Source: Endoryza foliicola (GTDB taxonomy: Bacteria; Bacteroidota; Bacteroidia; Chitinophagales; Chitinophagaceae). From it: a stretch of 64,000 nt of DNA. This document shows positions 7,884 through 16,204 of the stretch, piece after piece. Location: positions 3,782,001 to 3,846,000 of the forward strand of contig OZ245715.1 in the NCBI GenBank assembly GCA_965226965.1. The letters run 5' to 3'. Position 1 is the first letter of the stretch. Each line of letters opens with the position of its first letter. Under the pieces are notes generated by a model, which saw only the letters and a list, made by a program, of their open reading frames with translations, had not been told where the DNA came from and made no database searches. The translations under genes and the position numbers were made by a program.

Positions 7884-8708
7884 ATGGCAAAGACAAAAGT
7901 TTTAATCACGGTAAAAACCTACCCTGCAATTTCAAGCAAATATGATGAATTAGTTTGTACGGCAGGTTTTCTTGAAGACGGAAGTTGGATTAGAATTTAT
8001 CCTATTCAATTCCGTAAAAAATCATTTGAGGAACAATACAAAAAATACGATTGGATAGAAATTGACCTTGTGAAAAACACAAGCGATTTTAGAAAAGAAA
8101 GTTTTAGACCTGTTTCTTATGATACGGAAATTAAGATTTTAGACCATTTAGACACAAGAAGCAATTGGTTGCTACGCAAAGAAATTGTGTTTAAAAACAA
8201 AATCTATGCTGATATTGAAGAACTTATTGCAGAAGCCAAAAATCGGGAAATAATGACTTCTCTTGCTGTCTTTAAGCCAACAGAAATTGTCGATTTCACT
8301 ATTGAGCAAGTAGAAAGGGAATGGGATAAAACGAAACTCGAAAAACTAAAACAAGACAGAAGCAGTAATTTATTTGCTCAAGAAGATGAAGATTTGTTTG
8401 AAGTTGTTAGAAAGCTACCTTATAAATTTTCTTATGTTTTGCGTGATTGCAATGGAAAACAAAGCAAAATGATGATTGAAGATTGGGAAATAGGGCAACT
8501 TTATTGGAATTGTCTTTCTCGACACGAAGGCAACGAAGAAAAAGCAGTTGAAGATGTGAAGAAAAAATACTTTGACGACTTTGCAAAAACAAAAGATTTG
8601 CATTTATTTCTAGGAACATCACAAATTCATCATTTAACCGGTAAGAATCCGTTTATGATTATCGGCACTTTTCACCCGAAGATTGAAACTCAAACTTCAT
8701 TGTTCTGA
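7884..8708 (+). CDS. Conserved partner protein of the DUF488 gene
   Basis: A 274-residue cytoplasmic protein with no signal peptide or membrane span. I cannot assign a named family. Recognisable stretches are an N-terminal TKVLITVKTYPAIS followed by GSWIRIYPIQFR, a central acidic helix-rich part (120-175), and a C-terminal HLFLGTSQIHH...FMIIGTFHPK segment. The last segment suggests a compact beta-rich end domain. The start is fixed by tight coupling to the upstream stop. It ends 20 bases before attC-like site 5, so the two genes travel as one cassette. Its job is most likely joint with the DUF488 protein. Confidence 0.78.
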   Translation: MAKTKVLITVKTYPAISSKYDELVCTAGFLEDGSWIRIYPIQFRKKSFEEQYKKYDWIEIDLVKNTSDFRKESFRPVSYDTEIKILDHLDTRSNWLLRKEIVFKNKIYADIEELIAEAKNREIMTSLAVFKPTEIVDFTIEQVEREWDKTKLEKLKQDRSSNLFAQEDEDLFEVVRKLPYKFSYVLRDCNGKQSKMMIEDWEIGQLYWNCLSRHEGNEEKAVEDVKKKYFDDFAKTKDLHLFLGTSQIHHLTGKNPFMIIGTFHPKIETQTSLF

Positions 8709-8728
8709 TAACGAATGGCAAGAAGTAC

Positions 8729-8864
8729 TGCCCATAACAAGGTATTGCCAAAAGCGGGCTAAACTGCTTCTATTGGGCATTTGTGTAAGGTTCAACAGTA
8801 GTAATTCTAATAAACTTTAGTGCAAAAATTCCCTGCCATCGGCAACACTTGTTCGTTGTATGCA
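8729..8864 (+). repeat. attC-like site 5
   Basis: Left arm CCATAACAAGGTATTGCC pairs with right arm GGCAACACTTGTTCGTTGTATG, an AAC/GTT core with inner ATTGCC/GGCAAC boxes and a longer right spacer. At about 136 bases it belongs to a shorter class than sites 1-4. Confidence 0.55.
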
Positions 8865-8913
8865 TCCTTAAAGAAACATGCAGTATCAATTCATCATTTA
8901 ACAATACATATTT

Positions 8914-9504
8914 ATGACAAGGCCCTTATTAATTTTGTCATTCTTAATTGCGACTAATGCTTGCTTTTCTCAAACACGACCTGAGGACAATGTTAAGCAT
9001 ATAAACTTACCAGCTTACTTGATTGAACTTGAACAATTTTCAGGTAGAGATTCAATAATACACATAGATTCAACTTACGGTTTTCAAATAACAATTCCAA
9101 AGTGGTGGCATATTAGGGAGACACCTCTAAATTTATTTGGAGGAACATTTCCAGCAGTTGACTCAATAGAAAATGCTTTACTTTTTAAAAACTTCAAAAA
9201 AGACGACTTCAAAAGTTTATCAGACTTTGAAAATTGGGTAGTTAAAGATTATAGTATGGGACAATCGCCAAAATGGAGTTCTCAACATAAAATGCTTCTT
9301 AAAAAAGAGTTGACAGACTTTAAATATTTAGGTAACGCTTACAAAGTACAATTACTTAGAGGAAACAAAATTTATGACTGTTGCTATATAATTACAGAGA
9401 CCAGTACATCGTATGTCTGGATAGACTTTACAGCAACAAATACAACCTATCCTAAAAACTTTGACAAGTTCAAAGAAATTGTAAGCCTTTACAAAAAATT
9501 ATAG
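8914..9504 (+). CDS. Secreted protein of unknown function
   Basis: A 196-residue protein with a signal peptide ending near residue 20 (CFSQ), so probably periplasmic. The mature protein contains YGFQITIPKWWHIRET, a pattern often seen in small proteins of the PsbP/'DUF1795'-like type in which a user-domain begins with 'f.i.iP..w'; this resemblance is weak. Cysteines are rare (a CC pair in IYDCCYII). It lies between site 5 and a left half-site at 9511, so it was probably a single-gene cassette. Confidence 0.75.
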   Translation: MTRPLLILSFLIATNACFSQTRPEDNVKHINLPAYLIELEQFSGRDSIIHIDSTYGFQITIPKWWHIRETPLNLFGGTFPAVDSIENALLFKNFKKDDFKSLSDFENWVVKDYSMGQSPKWSSQHKMLLKKELTDFKYLGNAYKVQLLRGNKIYDCCYIITETSTSYVWIDFTATNTTYPKNFDKFKEIVSLYKKL

Positions 9505-9510
9505 AGAAAG

Positions 9511-9536
9511 GCAGCATACATCAAGGGACTTGCTAC
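9511..9536 (+). repeat. attC-like left half-site only
   Basis: GCAGCATACATCAAGGGACTTGC has the form of the left arm of the neighbouring sites (compare GCAGCTTACA and GCAGCATACA of sites 7 and 9), but the next gene starts within 10 bases and no right arm is present. It looks like a site truncated by deletion that fused two cassettes. Confidence 0.4.
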
Positions 9537-9542
9537 AAATTT

Positions 9543-10178
9543 ATGACCTGCATGTCTAAGGCATATATATTGGGAATAATACCTCTTCTTATAGCGGTAT
9601 GTTCATTCGGACAACTGGGAGCAGAGGACTATGTCATTTATGGTAGCATTATTCGAACAGAGATAAGAGACAGCAGTAGTTTGGCCGTTATTTTGAGAAA
9701 TGGTATTGATAGTTTGGAAAAGAGTGTTCAAACAAGAGTAACAATTCAACAACTTAATTCATCAAATTTAAGTGATAGGCAGCAGGTATACATGTGGACA
9801 GAGAACAGAAACGGGCAGAGACCAACGGTTATAGATAGTAGCTTGACAAAGTTGCTTGCGAACTTCTATGGAAGTAATAATGAAAAGGTTGTAATAAACA
9901 ATAATTTTAGCCACGAACATAATACTTTAGTTGTTAAAAGATTTCCTATTAGACAAAAGCATATTCAACAAGATTGGATTGCATTTTATGAGAGATACCC
10001 TAATGCGGCTGGTATTTTCTCGTTTTCAAGAATCAATTATTATTTGGGCAATACTACCGCGATTGTATGTTATTGGGTTAAAAGAAACGGCTTAAATGGA
10101 CATGGCGCGTTAGCCGTTTTGAAGAAAAGTAGTGACACTTGGGAGGTAGAATACAAAATTTACCTATGGCACAATTGA
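9543..10178 (+). CDS. Secreted protein of unknown function
   Basis: A 211-residue protein with a signal peptide (hydrophobic stretch to about residue 24, FGQ). An ATG three codons in (9552) is an equally good start. I do not recognise the family. The mature part has a S-S-L-A-V-I segment, an acidic-poor centre, and a C-terminal GNTTAIVCYWVKRNGLNGHG stretch with alternating hydrophobic residues suggestive of beta strands. It begins right after a half attC-like site, so its own upstream leader may have been lost. It is followed 8 bases later by site 7. Confidence 0.72.
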   Translation: MTCMSKAYILGIIPLLIAVCSFGQLGAEDYVIYGSIIRTEIRDSSSLAVILRNGIDSLEKSVQTRVTIQQLNSSNLSDRQQVYMWTENRNGQRPTVIDSSLTKLLANFYGSNNEKVVINNNFSHEHNTLVVKRFPIRQKHIQQDWIAFYERYPNAAGIFSFSRINYYLGNTTAIVCYWVKRNGLNGHGALAVLKKSSDTWEVEYKIYLWHN

Positions 10179-10186
10179 GCCTGACA

Positions 10187-10323
10187 GCAGCTTACACCGG
10201 TTTTTGCGTCATGCTTGCAGATGCTTAAACCTGATCGTCAGTAATTCTAATCATCTTTATACCGGGCTGGCTGAGGTTCCCTGAAACCGTCACGAACGTA
10301 AAGCTTCAGCGGTTAGCCACAAA
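10187..10323 (+). repeat. attC-like site 7
   Basis: Left arm GCAGCTTACACCGGTTTTTGCG pairs with right arm CGTAAAGCTTCAGCGGTTAGCCAC. The 3' core GTTAGCC is a canonical GTTRRRY, and the length (137) matches site 5. Confidence 0.6.
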
Positions 10324-10331
10324 ATAAATAT

Positions 10332-10823
10332 ATGGATGACGTAAGACCTTATAGAGAAAATATTTCAACATTCGTTTCTGCTATTGAAAATCGACTGGTG
10401 AAAACGATTTTGTTTGATATTGATAGAGAACCGAAGTTCGATTTATCTTCAATCCCTTTTCATTTTCTCTACACTATCCAAATTCAGCTTGATACAGAAG
10501 ATTCTACTTATAGATTATTCACGTCGCAAACGAATATTGGTCTCGATACATTTTGGGCAGATAAAAACACCGCCGGAGTTGACAGAACACTCGAAGAGTT
10601 GAAGGTAAACTCAAATGTAAAAGTTGTATCAGTTGGTGTTGACCATGGCTACGTGTATAAGATACATTTACAGTTTAACTCACAACATTTAATATTGATA
10701 ACTGGTAATATAAACGAGAATTTTGATGGTAGTTTTACTTATAAAAAACAGGATGAAATAATACTGGCTTTTAAAGACATTGAAAGTGCCGAGATTTTTG
10801 AACGATTGGCGGAGTGCCGCTAA
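10332..10823 (+). CDS. Cytoplasmic protein of unknown function
   Basis: A 163-residue protein without signal peptide or membrane span. No family recognised. It shows an alternating pattern of charged and aromatic residues, with a K-V-V-S-V-G-V-D-H-G-Y-V-Y-K segment (about 104-117) and a terminal helix with DIESAEIFERLAE. The start follows the preceding recombination core by about ten bases, typical of a cassette with almost no 5' leader, so its promoter must lie upstream or overlap the site. Its stop codon lies within the left end of the next candidate site. Confidence 0.68.
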   Translation: MDDVRPYRENISTFVSAIENRLVKTILFDIDREPKFDLSSIPFHFLYTIQIQLDTEDSTYRLFTSQTNIGLDTFWADKNTAGVDRTLEELKVNSNVKVVSVGVDHGYVYKIHLQFNSQHLILITGNINENFDGSFTYKKQDEIILAFKDIESAEIFERLAECR

Positions 10824-10950
10824 GAATCAATATTCTAAAATGCCGGTTTTAGTTTATACCTTCAACTCTCAATCTTTGATAAACCAGAGTTGCGGGCTAA
10901 AGTAATATAGAACATCAACACAAAAAAAACTGGAAGGCGATTCGCCACTA
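10815..10950 (+). repeat. Weak attC-like site 8
   Basis: The right end GATTCGCCACTA resembles the right end of site 3 (GTTCGCCACAA). The left end TGCCGCTAAGAATC can pair only partly with it. The length (136) equals the short class, which supports the call. The upstream stop codon and the downstream start codon both sit in the arms. Confidence 0.35.
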
Positions 10951-11489
10951 TGCACTATTCACTAAACATAAATTTTTTGAAAATTGTTATACCCTTTTTT
11001 CTGTTTGGTATTAACAAGAGTTTTTTACAGCACGTCCAGAAGCCAAACCATCAAAGTAATTTCACACTATTGAATACAGCTAACAAAATTGACTCATCAC
11101 CATCTATATTATGTATTGACAGCTTGAAACTCGGACAGGATTATTTTATAAATGTTCAATCAAACGGCTGCTTTCATCAAAGCAATCTTAGTCTTGTTAT
11201 TTCAAAAGAAACAAACGGCTACTTTGCATGTTTTAAAATGAAAGGAAATATTGAAAATAAAAATGTAAATACCACATTAAAGAAGATAAAACTTGGTGAC
11301 TATCAAATTGACTCGGTGCGTAATTTCGAAAGACAGCTAATCTCTGTTTCTGCTTCACATTTTATTTGTACAACTGTAGACGTTTACACACTTTCAATAG
11401 ATAAATTGAGCAAGATATATACAGTAAATAATTGTGATTGGAAAGGGATTGGAAAATTAGTTGGAATTCTATTTCATAACACAAATTAG
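10950..11489 (+). CDS. Secreted protein of unknown function
   Basis: A 179-residue protein whose first 27 residues contain a hydrophobic stretch (IVIPFFLFGI) that could be an uncleaved or weak signal. No family recognised. The mature part has four cysteines (in ILCID, NGCFHQ, FACFKM and FICTT), unusual for this set, and a central GCFHQSNLSLVISKE region. The start codon lies at the right-hand core of candidate site 8, so the gene has essentially no leader. Followed immediately by candidate site 9. Confidence 0.65.
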   Translation: MHYSLNINFLKIVIPFFLFGINKSFLQHVQKPNHQSNFTLLNTANKIDSSPSILCIDSLKLGQDYFINVQSNGCFHQSNLSLVISKETNGYFACFKMKGNIENKNVNTTLKKIKLGDYQIDSVRNFERQLISVSASHFICTTVDVYTLSIDKLSKIYTVNNCDWKGIGKLVGILFHNTN

Positions 11490-11665
11490 CAGCATACAAC
11501 ATTAGGGTTTATGCAACTTGCGTACAATAAGAGTACTTTAGCCAATTAAAAATCCAATCTGCGGTTCAGGTAGGACATACCATCTTCAATATTATATCCT
11601 AATTTCAACACCGGCTTTACCATCACGAAACTAAAGCCGGAATAGGTCTGAACAGGTTATGGGTG
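11489..11665 (+). repeat. Candidate attC-like site 9
   Basis: Left arm GCAGCATACAACATTAGGG is the same type as the other left arms. A right end containing GGTTATGGG can pair with it loosely. The right-hand boundary is uncertain; the next gene's start codon overlaps it. Confidence 0.35.
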
Positions 11666-12141
11666 AACGAACCACAAGTGACAATCTCTATAAAGTCCCT
11701 GCCGTAAGCCCTAAAAAGATGCCACAAACAACAGAAAATACCAAAAAGACATCAGCTGACTTTACCCGCTACTTTCATTTTCTGACAAAAGAGTATGGGT
11801 TGAAAATGGTGATGGAAAGCTATTCAATTACCGGCGGAGATAGGTATGTAAGAGTTTTAAGAAACCAATTTATACAAGTTGAATTAGAAGGCAACCAAAG
11901 CTATTTTCACGCAGAAATAAGACGGCTTATAGACGACGAGCTACGCCCCTACTCTGATGCAGATAACAATATAAGTTTTGAAGATTTAGCCGTCCTATTA
12001 ACCAATAACCATTATGACCACTATGATTTTTATCCCGCATCTGTAGGGTGGCCAAAGGTTCTAGAAAATACGGCTGAACTCTTCAAAAAATCAGCAGAGC
12101 TATTTACAACCAACAAATGGATAGACACAAAAAGAATCTAA
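11659..12141 (+). CDS. Cytoplasmic protein of unknown function
   Basis: A 160-residue soluble protein with no signal peptide. The segment KEYGLKMVMESY followed by DRYVRVLRNQFIQVELEGNQSYFHAEIRRL looks like a small alpha/beta domain seen in immunity- or barnase-inhibitor-like proteins of Bacteroidota, but I cannot name a family. An internal ATG at 11719 (KMPQ) could also serve as start. It follows the last recognisable recombination core and is the last clear member of the array by position. The next gene lies 34 bases away with no palindrome between. Confidence 0.65.
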   Translation: MGERTTSDNLYKVPAVSPKKMPQTTENTKKTSADFTRYFHFLTKEYGLKMVMESYSITGGDRYVRVLRNQFIQVELEGNQSYFHAEIRRLIDDELRPYSDADNNISFEDLAVLLTNNHYDHYDFYPASVGWPKVLENTAELFKKSAELFTTNKWIDTKRI

Positions 12142-12175
12142 CAATACAGATGTCTCAAACAATAATCACTAATTC

Positions 12176-12646
12176 ATGAAGCATTTTTCAACCGCCTTTT
12201 TAGCAGTGTGTGCCATTCTCTTTGGATGTAAAGAATATCCTTGCACCGAAGCAGTTACAAATATTGCATTCATTTCTTTTCCTGTAGATGAAACCGATAC
12301 AATTCTCGTTAAAAAATACGAAAAGGCTTCAAACTTTACAATCCTCATCGAATCGTTTTCTATTAATCAGACTAATAGCAACTATTGCAGATACAATGAT
12401 ACATTGCAGGTAAGCTATTCGTTCGGTCTAGACAATGGCTTCTTAAGTAAATATGACTATAAAATTGAATTACCAAAAGTGAACAGACAATATCTTATAA
12501 CAGAAATCACCGAAGAATATCGGAGTATCAGGACCGGTCTTTCAATGGATAAAATTGGTTGTATAAATTTTATTAAATCGTACCAAGTAAATGGGCAAGT
12601 GATCAGCGGTGCAAATAATTATTATACTTTCTACTTCAAAAAATAA
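12176..12646 (+). CDS. Lipoprotein, paralogue of the first cassette gene
   Basis: A 156-residue predicted lipoprotein with lipobox LFGC (C18). After the lipobox it has KEYPCTE, then an FISFPVDETDTILVKKY segment and a late LSMDKIGC motif, aligning along its whole length with the lipoprotein at 2089-2589. No function is known for the pair. A left half-site-like sequence occurs about 240 bases downstream, so the gene may lie in a decayed final cassette. Confidence 0.75.
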   Translation: MKHFSTAFLAVCAILFGCKEYPCTEAVTNIAFISFPVDETDTILVKKYEKASNFTILIESFSINQTNSNYCRYNDTLQVSYSFGLDNGFLSKYDYKIELPKVNRQYLITEITEEYRSIRTGLSMDKIGCINFIKSYQVNGQVISGANNYYTFYFKK

Positions 12647-13037
12647 ACCATTACAAAACATTGGAATTATGCAAATTTGGGGTATCTATCCTTCCCTATT
12701 GATGAGTGAGTATAGAACTTATTTTGAAATATCAGGTAAATTTAAAGATTGGAAAAGCAAAGACATTCTTGGTCTCAGAATACTTTAAAATCAGAAGTAG
12801 ATGGGGAGTCTACCCAAGATATTGTGTAATGGCAACTGTCGTCAAAAATAAATCATAGAATATATAATCTCTTTTAAAACAGGCTATACAGCTGATAAGG
12901 TTTGTTGCAAGAGACAAAAAACATATATTACAGGCGGGTAATATAGTTAACTTATAAATAAATATTCAGCTCCCACAAATCAATCTGCTAACAGAAATGC
13001 CGGAATAATCTTTCTAAACTCAAAAAAGACAAAATTA
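12647..13037. other. Intergenic stretch with a possible decayed half-site
   Basis: No sizeable gene is visible; a 39-codon open frame near 12.67 kb has no features. At about 12887-12911, ACAGCTGATAAGG-TTTGTTGC resembles the left arm of site 2 (GCAGCTAACAGG-GGGTTTGCTGC). No matching right arm was found, although ATAGTTAACT near 12.94 kb contains a GTTAAC core. Confidence 0.35.
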
Positions 13038-13427
13038 ATGAAAGAAGAATATCCCCTATTAACTGACAGAATTCAATCAACATTTATAGACACAATTTTG
13101 ATTGTATTATTAATGTTTATCTCCGGAAGTATTTTGGATAGGTACGAAAATGTACCCGACTGGGTAAAAATATCAGTATTTGCCGGACTATTTATTGTAT
13201 ACGAGCCTGTTTGTATGACATTTGGTTCTACTTTAGGAAACTATTTGAAAGGTATTAGAGTAAGAAAGGATTCAGACTCAACTAAGCGAATCAATCTACT
13301 TCAGGCAATTGTGAGATATCCCATCAAGTTTTTTTTGGGTTGGATTTCTTTCTTAACTATTCACAGTAATCCAAAAAAAAGAGCGATACATGACTTAGTT
13401 GCTGGAAGCGTAATGATTAAAATTTGA
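13038..13427 (+). CDS. RDD family membrane protein
   Basis: A 129-residue inner-membrane protein with three predicted spans (about 16-33, 42-60, 95-110). RDD hallmarks are visible: L-x-D-R-x-x-S/A near the start (LLTDRIQS), the central GNYLKGIRVRK and the C-terminal KKRAIHDLVAGSVMI. RDD proteins are small membrane proteins of varied role, some implicated in Na+(Li+)/H+ exchange or stress; a substrate cannot be given here. Single gene, own leader of about 390 bases. Confidence 0.88.
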   Translation: MKEEYPLLTDRIQSTFIDTILIVLLMFISGSILDRYENVPDWVKISVFAGLFIVYEPVCMTFGSTLGNYLKGIRVRKDSDSTKRINLLQAIVRYPIKFFLGWISFLTIHSNPKKRAIHDLVAGSVMIKI

Positions 13428-13560
13428 ACTAGTATTCAATAGAAGATACTCGCTTACTATTACAAAAACAAGAACACAATGGCATCGTGATGACTTGTTG
13501 TATATTCGGATTTAGATGAAAACTCAAAAACAAATTAATAAACAATTGTAATTTTTATGG

Positions 13561-14091
13561 ATGCCCAAACAATTAAAAATGACATTCACCTGCTCCGTTT
13601 GTGGACAAACACATCAAGAGTTGCCAGCAATTGTATATGAAGCCCCTTACTACTATTATAACCTATCTGAACAAGAAAGAATTGAACTGGCTGTACTTAC
13701 CCATGATTTTTGTATAATACAATATTCCGATCAAACTGACCGCTTTATAAGAGTGGTGTTAAACCAAAAAATCATCGGTTCAGAAGAGACACTGCAATAC
13801 GGCGTATGGGTTTCGTTAAGCGAAAAGAGTTACAATGATTATGCAGCACATTTTAAGTCACCAGACTATATAGCCAGCTACTTTGGGTATTTAAGTAATC
13901 AATTGCCAGGATACGAAAGCACCCTTTCAATAAAAACAACTGTAGAAACGGCAATCAATAATAACAGACCTGAAATTTTTCCACATGATGATCAAATGGA
14001 TGATCCGTTTGTACGTGACTATTATGAAGGAATAACACGAGAAGAAGCCGAAAGACGGATACATGCAGCTTATGGTATGGAAATTAAATAG
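13561..14091 (+). CDS. DUF2199 domain protein
   Basis: A 176-residue cytoplasmic protein. The start TCSVCGQTHQELP (a CxxC pair likely to bind zinc) and the following long conserved region with LTHDFCIIQ and GVWVSLSEKSY are characteristic of DUF2199. Function unknown; members often occur singly, sometimes near immunity-type genes. The ending E-E-A-E-R-R-I-H is a common C-terminal element in this family. Start ATG at 13561 is preceded by an A-rich leader. Confidence 0.87.
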   Translation: MPKQLKMTFTCSVCGQTHQELPAIVYEAPYYYYNLSEQERIELAVLTHDFCIIQYSDQTDRFIRVVLNQKIIGSEETLQYGVWVSLSEKSYNDYAAHFKSPDYIASYFGYLSNQLPGYESTLSIKTTVETAINNNRPEIFPHDDQMDDPFVRDYYEGITREEAERRIHAAYGMEIK

Positions 14092-14158
14092 ACCATATCT
14101 AAACCAGATACAACAAAGCAGTTCCAACCAATTTCAATACCCAATCATTAAATAGGAT

Positions 14159-14467
14159 ATGCCACCTGAAGAACGAACGATTAGTATAAGAATGAAGGGA
14201 TTCTTTCTTCTTTCAATTTGCGCACTAGTGTCTTTTTTATTTGCCACCTCCACCGACATGTCCCATCAAGAACTTGGCGCAATGATTAATTACATCTATC
14301 CGCTTGCAATCGGTGCCGCAAGCCTACTCATCTTTCTGCTTATTACGTTGGTAATTTCGAACAAAATAGTCCAACGATTAATTCTTGGAATATTATGCGC
14401 ATACAATTTTTATATCGGATTGGCATTGTATCTTCAGAAAGAATACTGGCCTTTGGTTATACCCTAG
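14159..14467 (+). CDS. Small membrane protein, three spans
   Basis: A 102-residue hydrophobic protein with predicted membrane segments near residues 13-30, 42-65 and 73-92 and a short charged N-terminus (PPEERTISIRMK). The family is not recognised and no conserved catalytic residues stand out. It could be a single-gene unit; the space to the previous gene is 67 bases with no obvious promoter match. Confidence 0.65.
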   Translation: MPPEERTISIRMKGFFLLSICALVSFLFATSTDMSHQELGAMINYIYPLAIGAASLLIFLLITLVISNKIVQRLILGILCAYNFYIGLALYLQKEYWPLVIP

Positions 14468-14723
14468 TAAACAATTCAAGTTAGGAACAACCATCTTATG
14501 AGCTCAAATGAATTCGCAATTTTGGCCCCATCAAAAATAGATTAATCAGATTTTAGGTAGTCTTGCCGACACAGTCTAGGATCCTCAATATACGATTGCC
14601 AAATCACGATATTACATAACAAAAGGTAGGCAAATATCCGAGATCAATAACAAACCCATTAAAGGCGAATACTTTCGTTATCAAATAACTAATCCAGATC
14701 ATCTATTCAAGACATCAACACCA
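14468..14723. other. Intergenic region, no feature found
   Basis: Searched on both strands for small genes, hairpins and promoter words. Only a GGATCC-rich AT background and no paired arms like those of the cassette sites were seen. Confidence 0.4.
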
Positions 14724-15521
14724 ATGAAAAAACTAGTAATCAAATCAATTAAATTCATTGTTGGCCTATACGTACTTGCATGTGTACTTCTTTATTTTAG
14801 CCAGGAAAAACTCATCTTTTTTCCCGAAAAAATAGCCTCTGATTATAAGTACTCTTTTGAGCAAAATTTCGAAGAACTCAGCATTAAAACTAAAGACAGT
14901 TCAATTCTCAATGCCCTTCTCTTTAAATCAGATAGTTCAAAGGGTGTCATCTTCTATTTACACGGCAATGCAGGTTCTATTGCCTCTTGGGGTGAGGTTG
15001 CTAACACCTATACCGCAATGCATTACGATGTTTTTATGCCTGACTACCGAGGTTTCGGGAAAAGTGAAGGAACGATCAATGGACAGGACCAATTCTTTCA
15101 AGACATCCAAACCGCTTATGACAAACTCAAAACAATATACCGAGAAGATAAAATCATCGTATTGGGGTATTCAATAGGAACCGGTCCGGCAGCAAAAATT
15201 GCCTCTACCAATCATCCAAAACTTCTGATTTTACAAGCCCCTTATTATAGTCTAACAGATATGATGAAACACAGATTCCCAATTATTCCAACTTTCATCT
15301 TAAAGTATAAGTTTGAAACCAATGAATTCATCAAAAACTGCCAGGCGCCAATTGTCATATTTCATGGAGATCAGGATGAAGTAATCTATTATGGCTCATC
15401 CTTAAACCTTCAGAAAGAATTCAAAACAACCGACACATTGATAACACTTCGAGGGCAAGGGCATAACGGAATGACCGATAATCCGGATTATAAAAACCAA
15501 ATTGAAAGATTTCTTAGGTAA
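14724..15521 (+). CDS. Membrane-anchored alpha/beta hydrolase (BEM46/ABHD13-like)
   Basis: A 265-residue serine hydrolase anchored by an N-terminal membrane segment (about 8-25). The oxyanion motif YLHGNAGS (79-86), DYRGFGKSEG, the nucleophile S150 in GYSIG, D218 in FHGDQDEV and H247 in GQGHNG form the expected order of the fold. FFP after the anchor (32-34) is typical of the BEM46/YfhR group. The substrate is unknown. The downstream gene's proper start lies 56 bases after the stop, so the two may be co-transcribed. Confidence 0.88.
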   Translation: MKKLVIKSIKFIVGLYVLACVLLYFSQEKLIFFPEKIASDYKYSFEQNFEELSIKTKDSSILNALLFKSDSSKGVIFYLHGNAGSIASWGEVANTYTAMHYDVFMPDYRGFGKSEGTINGQDQFFQDIQTAYDKLKTIYREDKIIVLGYSIGTGPAAKIASTNHPKLLILQAPYYSLTDMMKHRFPIIPTFILKYKFETNEFIKNCQAPIVIFHGDQDEVIYYGSSLNLQKEFKTTDTLITLRGQGHNGMTDNPDYKNQIERFLR

Positions 15522-15576
15522 TCAATTCGCCTCAAATATTCGTATTTTCAAACCTTGCGAGTTAAAATTCTTCTAT

Positions 15577-16104
15577 ATGCGAGCAGTTGTACTAGTATTA
15601 TTCTATCTATGCATATCATTTTCGCTTTGGGCTCAAACAGAAAAGCAGGCTGAATGCCTTGAAAGCATCCAAAAGGCCACCGCTAAAATTGAATTTCCGA
15701 GATATGAAGGCAAGGTAACTATCAATAATGATACAATTCATTTTGATAGAAGTATGATCATCTTAACAAACTCAGAATCAGAAGCCTTTCAAATATTCAA
15801 AAACGGGCTTTTAGCCCCCTCTATTATTACTAGCGCAAGTACGAGGCCAGATCGATCGTTCAAAACAAATTCTATCGAATACATCGGTAAAATGTTAATC
15901 AGTAACTTTCATCGCATTTACTTTCCAAATCAAAACGATTCAGCAAGGATCTATACATTTCTGCTTTGGAATGAAGGAGTAGCCAATCCTCTATTGTATA
16001 TTCTAAAACTGAAGGATGATGAAACGCGAAGCTCAAACGGTAAAGTCGACTTTATAAAAGGAGCGAAAATTGAAGCATTTGGCTTCTGCTCAGTCCTGAT
16101 TTAG
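15577..16104 (+). CDS. Secreted protein of unknown function
   Basis: A 175-residue exported protein. ATG at 15577 is chosen because it begins directly with a signal peptide (MRAVVLVLFYLCISF, cleavage after WAQ); the longer frame from 15502 overlaps the upstream gene. No family recognised. The mature part contains KVTINNDTIHFDRSMIILTN and a C-terminal KGAKIEAFGFCSVLI; two cysteines only. It may be translated together with the hydrolase upstream. Confidence 0.72.
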   Translation: MRAVVLVLFYLCISFSLWAQTEKQAECLESIQKATAKIEFPRYEGKVTINNDTIHFDRSMIILTNSESEAFQIFKNGLLAPSIITSASTRPDRSFKTNSIEYIGKMLISNFHRIYFPNQNDSARIYTFLLWNEGVANPLLYILKLKDDETRSSNGKVDFIKGAKIEAFGFCSVLI

Positions 16105-16204
16105 CTTCATTCATTACTAGAAGCAGTAATGATAGAATATCCGAGCGAACTCAAACTAATTTTTTACATTAAGTTATTGCTGGAATTCTAAATATAAATA
16201 AATT

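Larger units (their letters stand above)
2013..11665 (+). mobile_element. Integron-like cassette array
   Basis: Directly downstream of the recombinase gene there is a head site (GTTGGCTGCAAGG at 2013) and then a series of co-oriented one- to three-gene units, each ended by an imperfect palindrome. The palindromes' outer boxes resemble attC R''/L'' and L'/R' pairs, and the sequence after each 3' box approximates GTTNGCYNCAA, as at the head site. The cargo is unrelated in function, as in integron arrays. The recombinase transcribed toward the array matches the arrangement called a reverse integron in Treponema. The sites were recognised by eye from paired arms, not by a covariance model, and some right-hand sites are weak. 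Confidence 0.62.
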
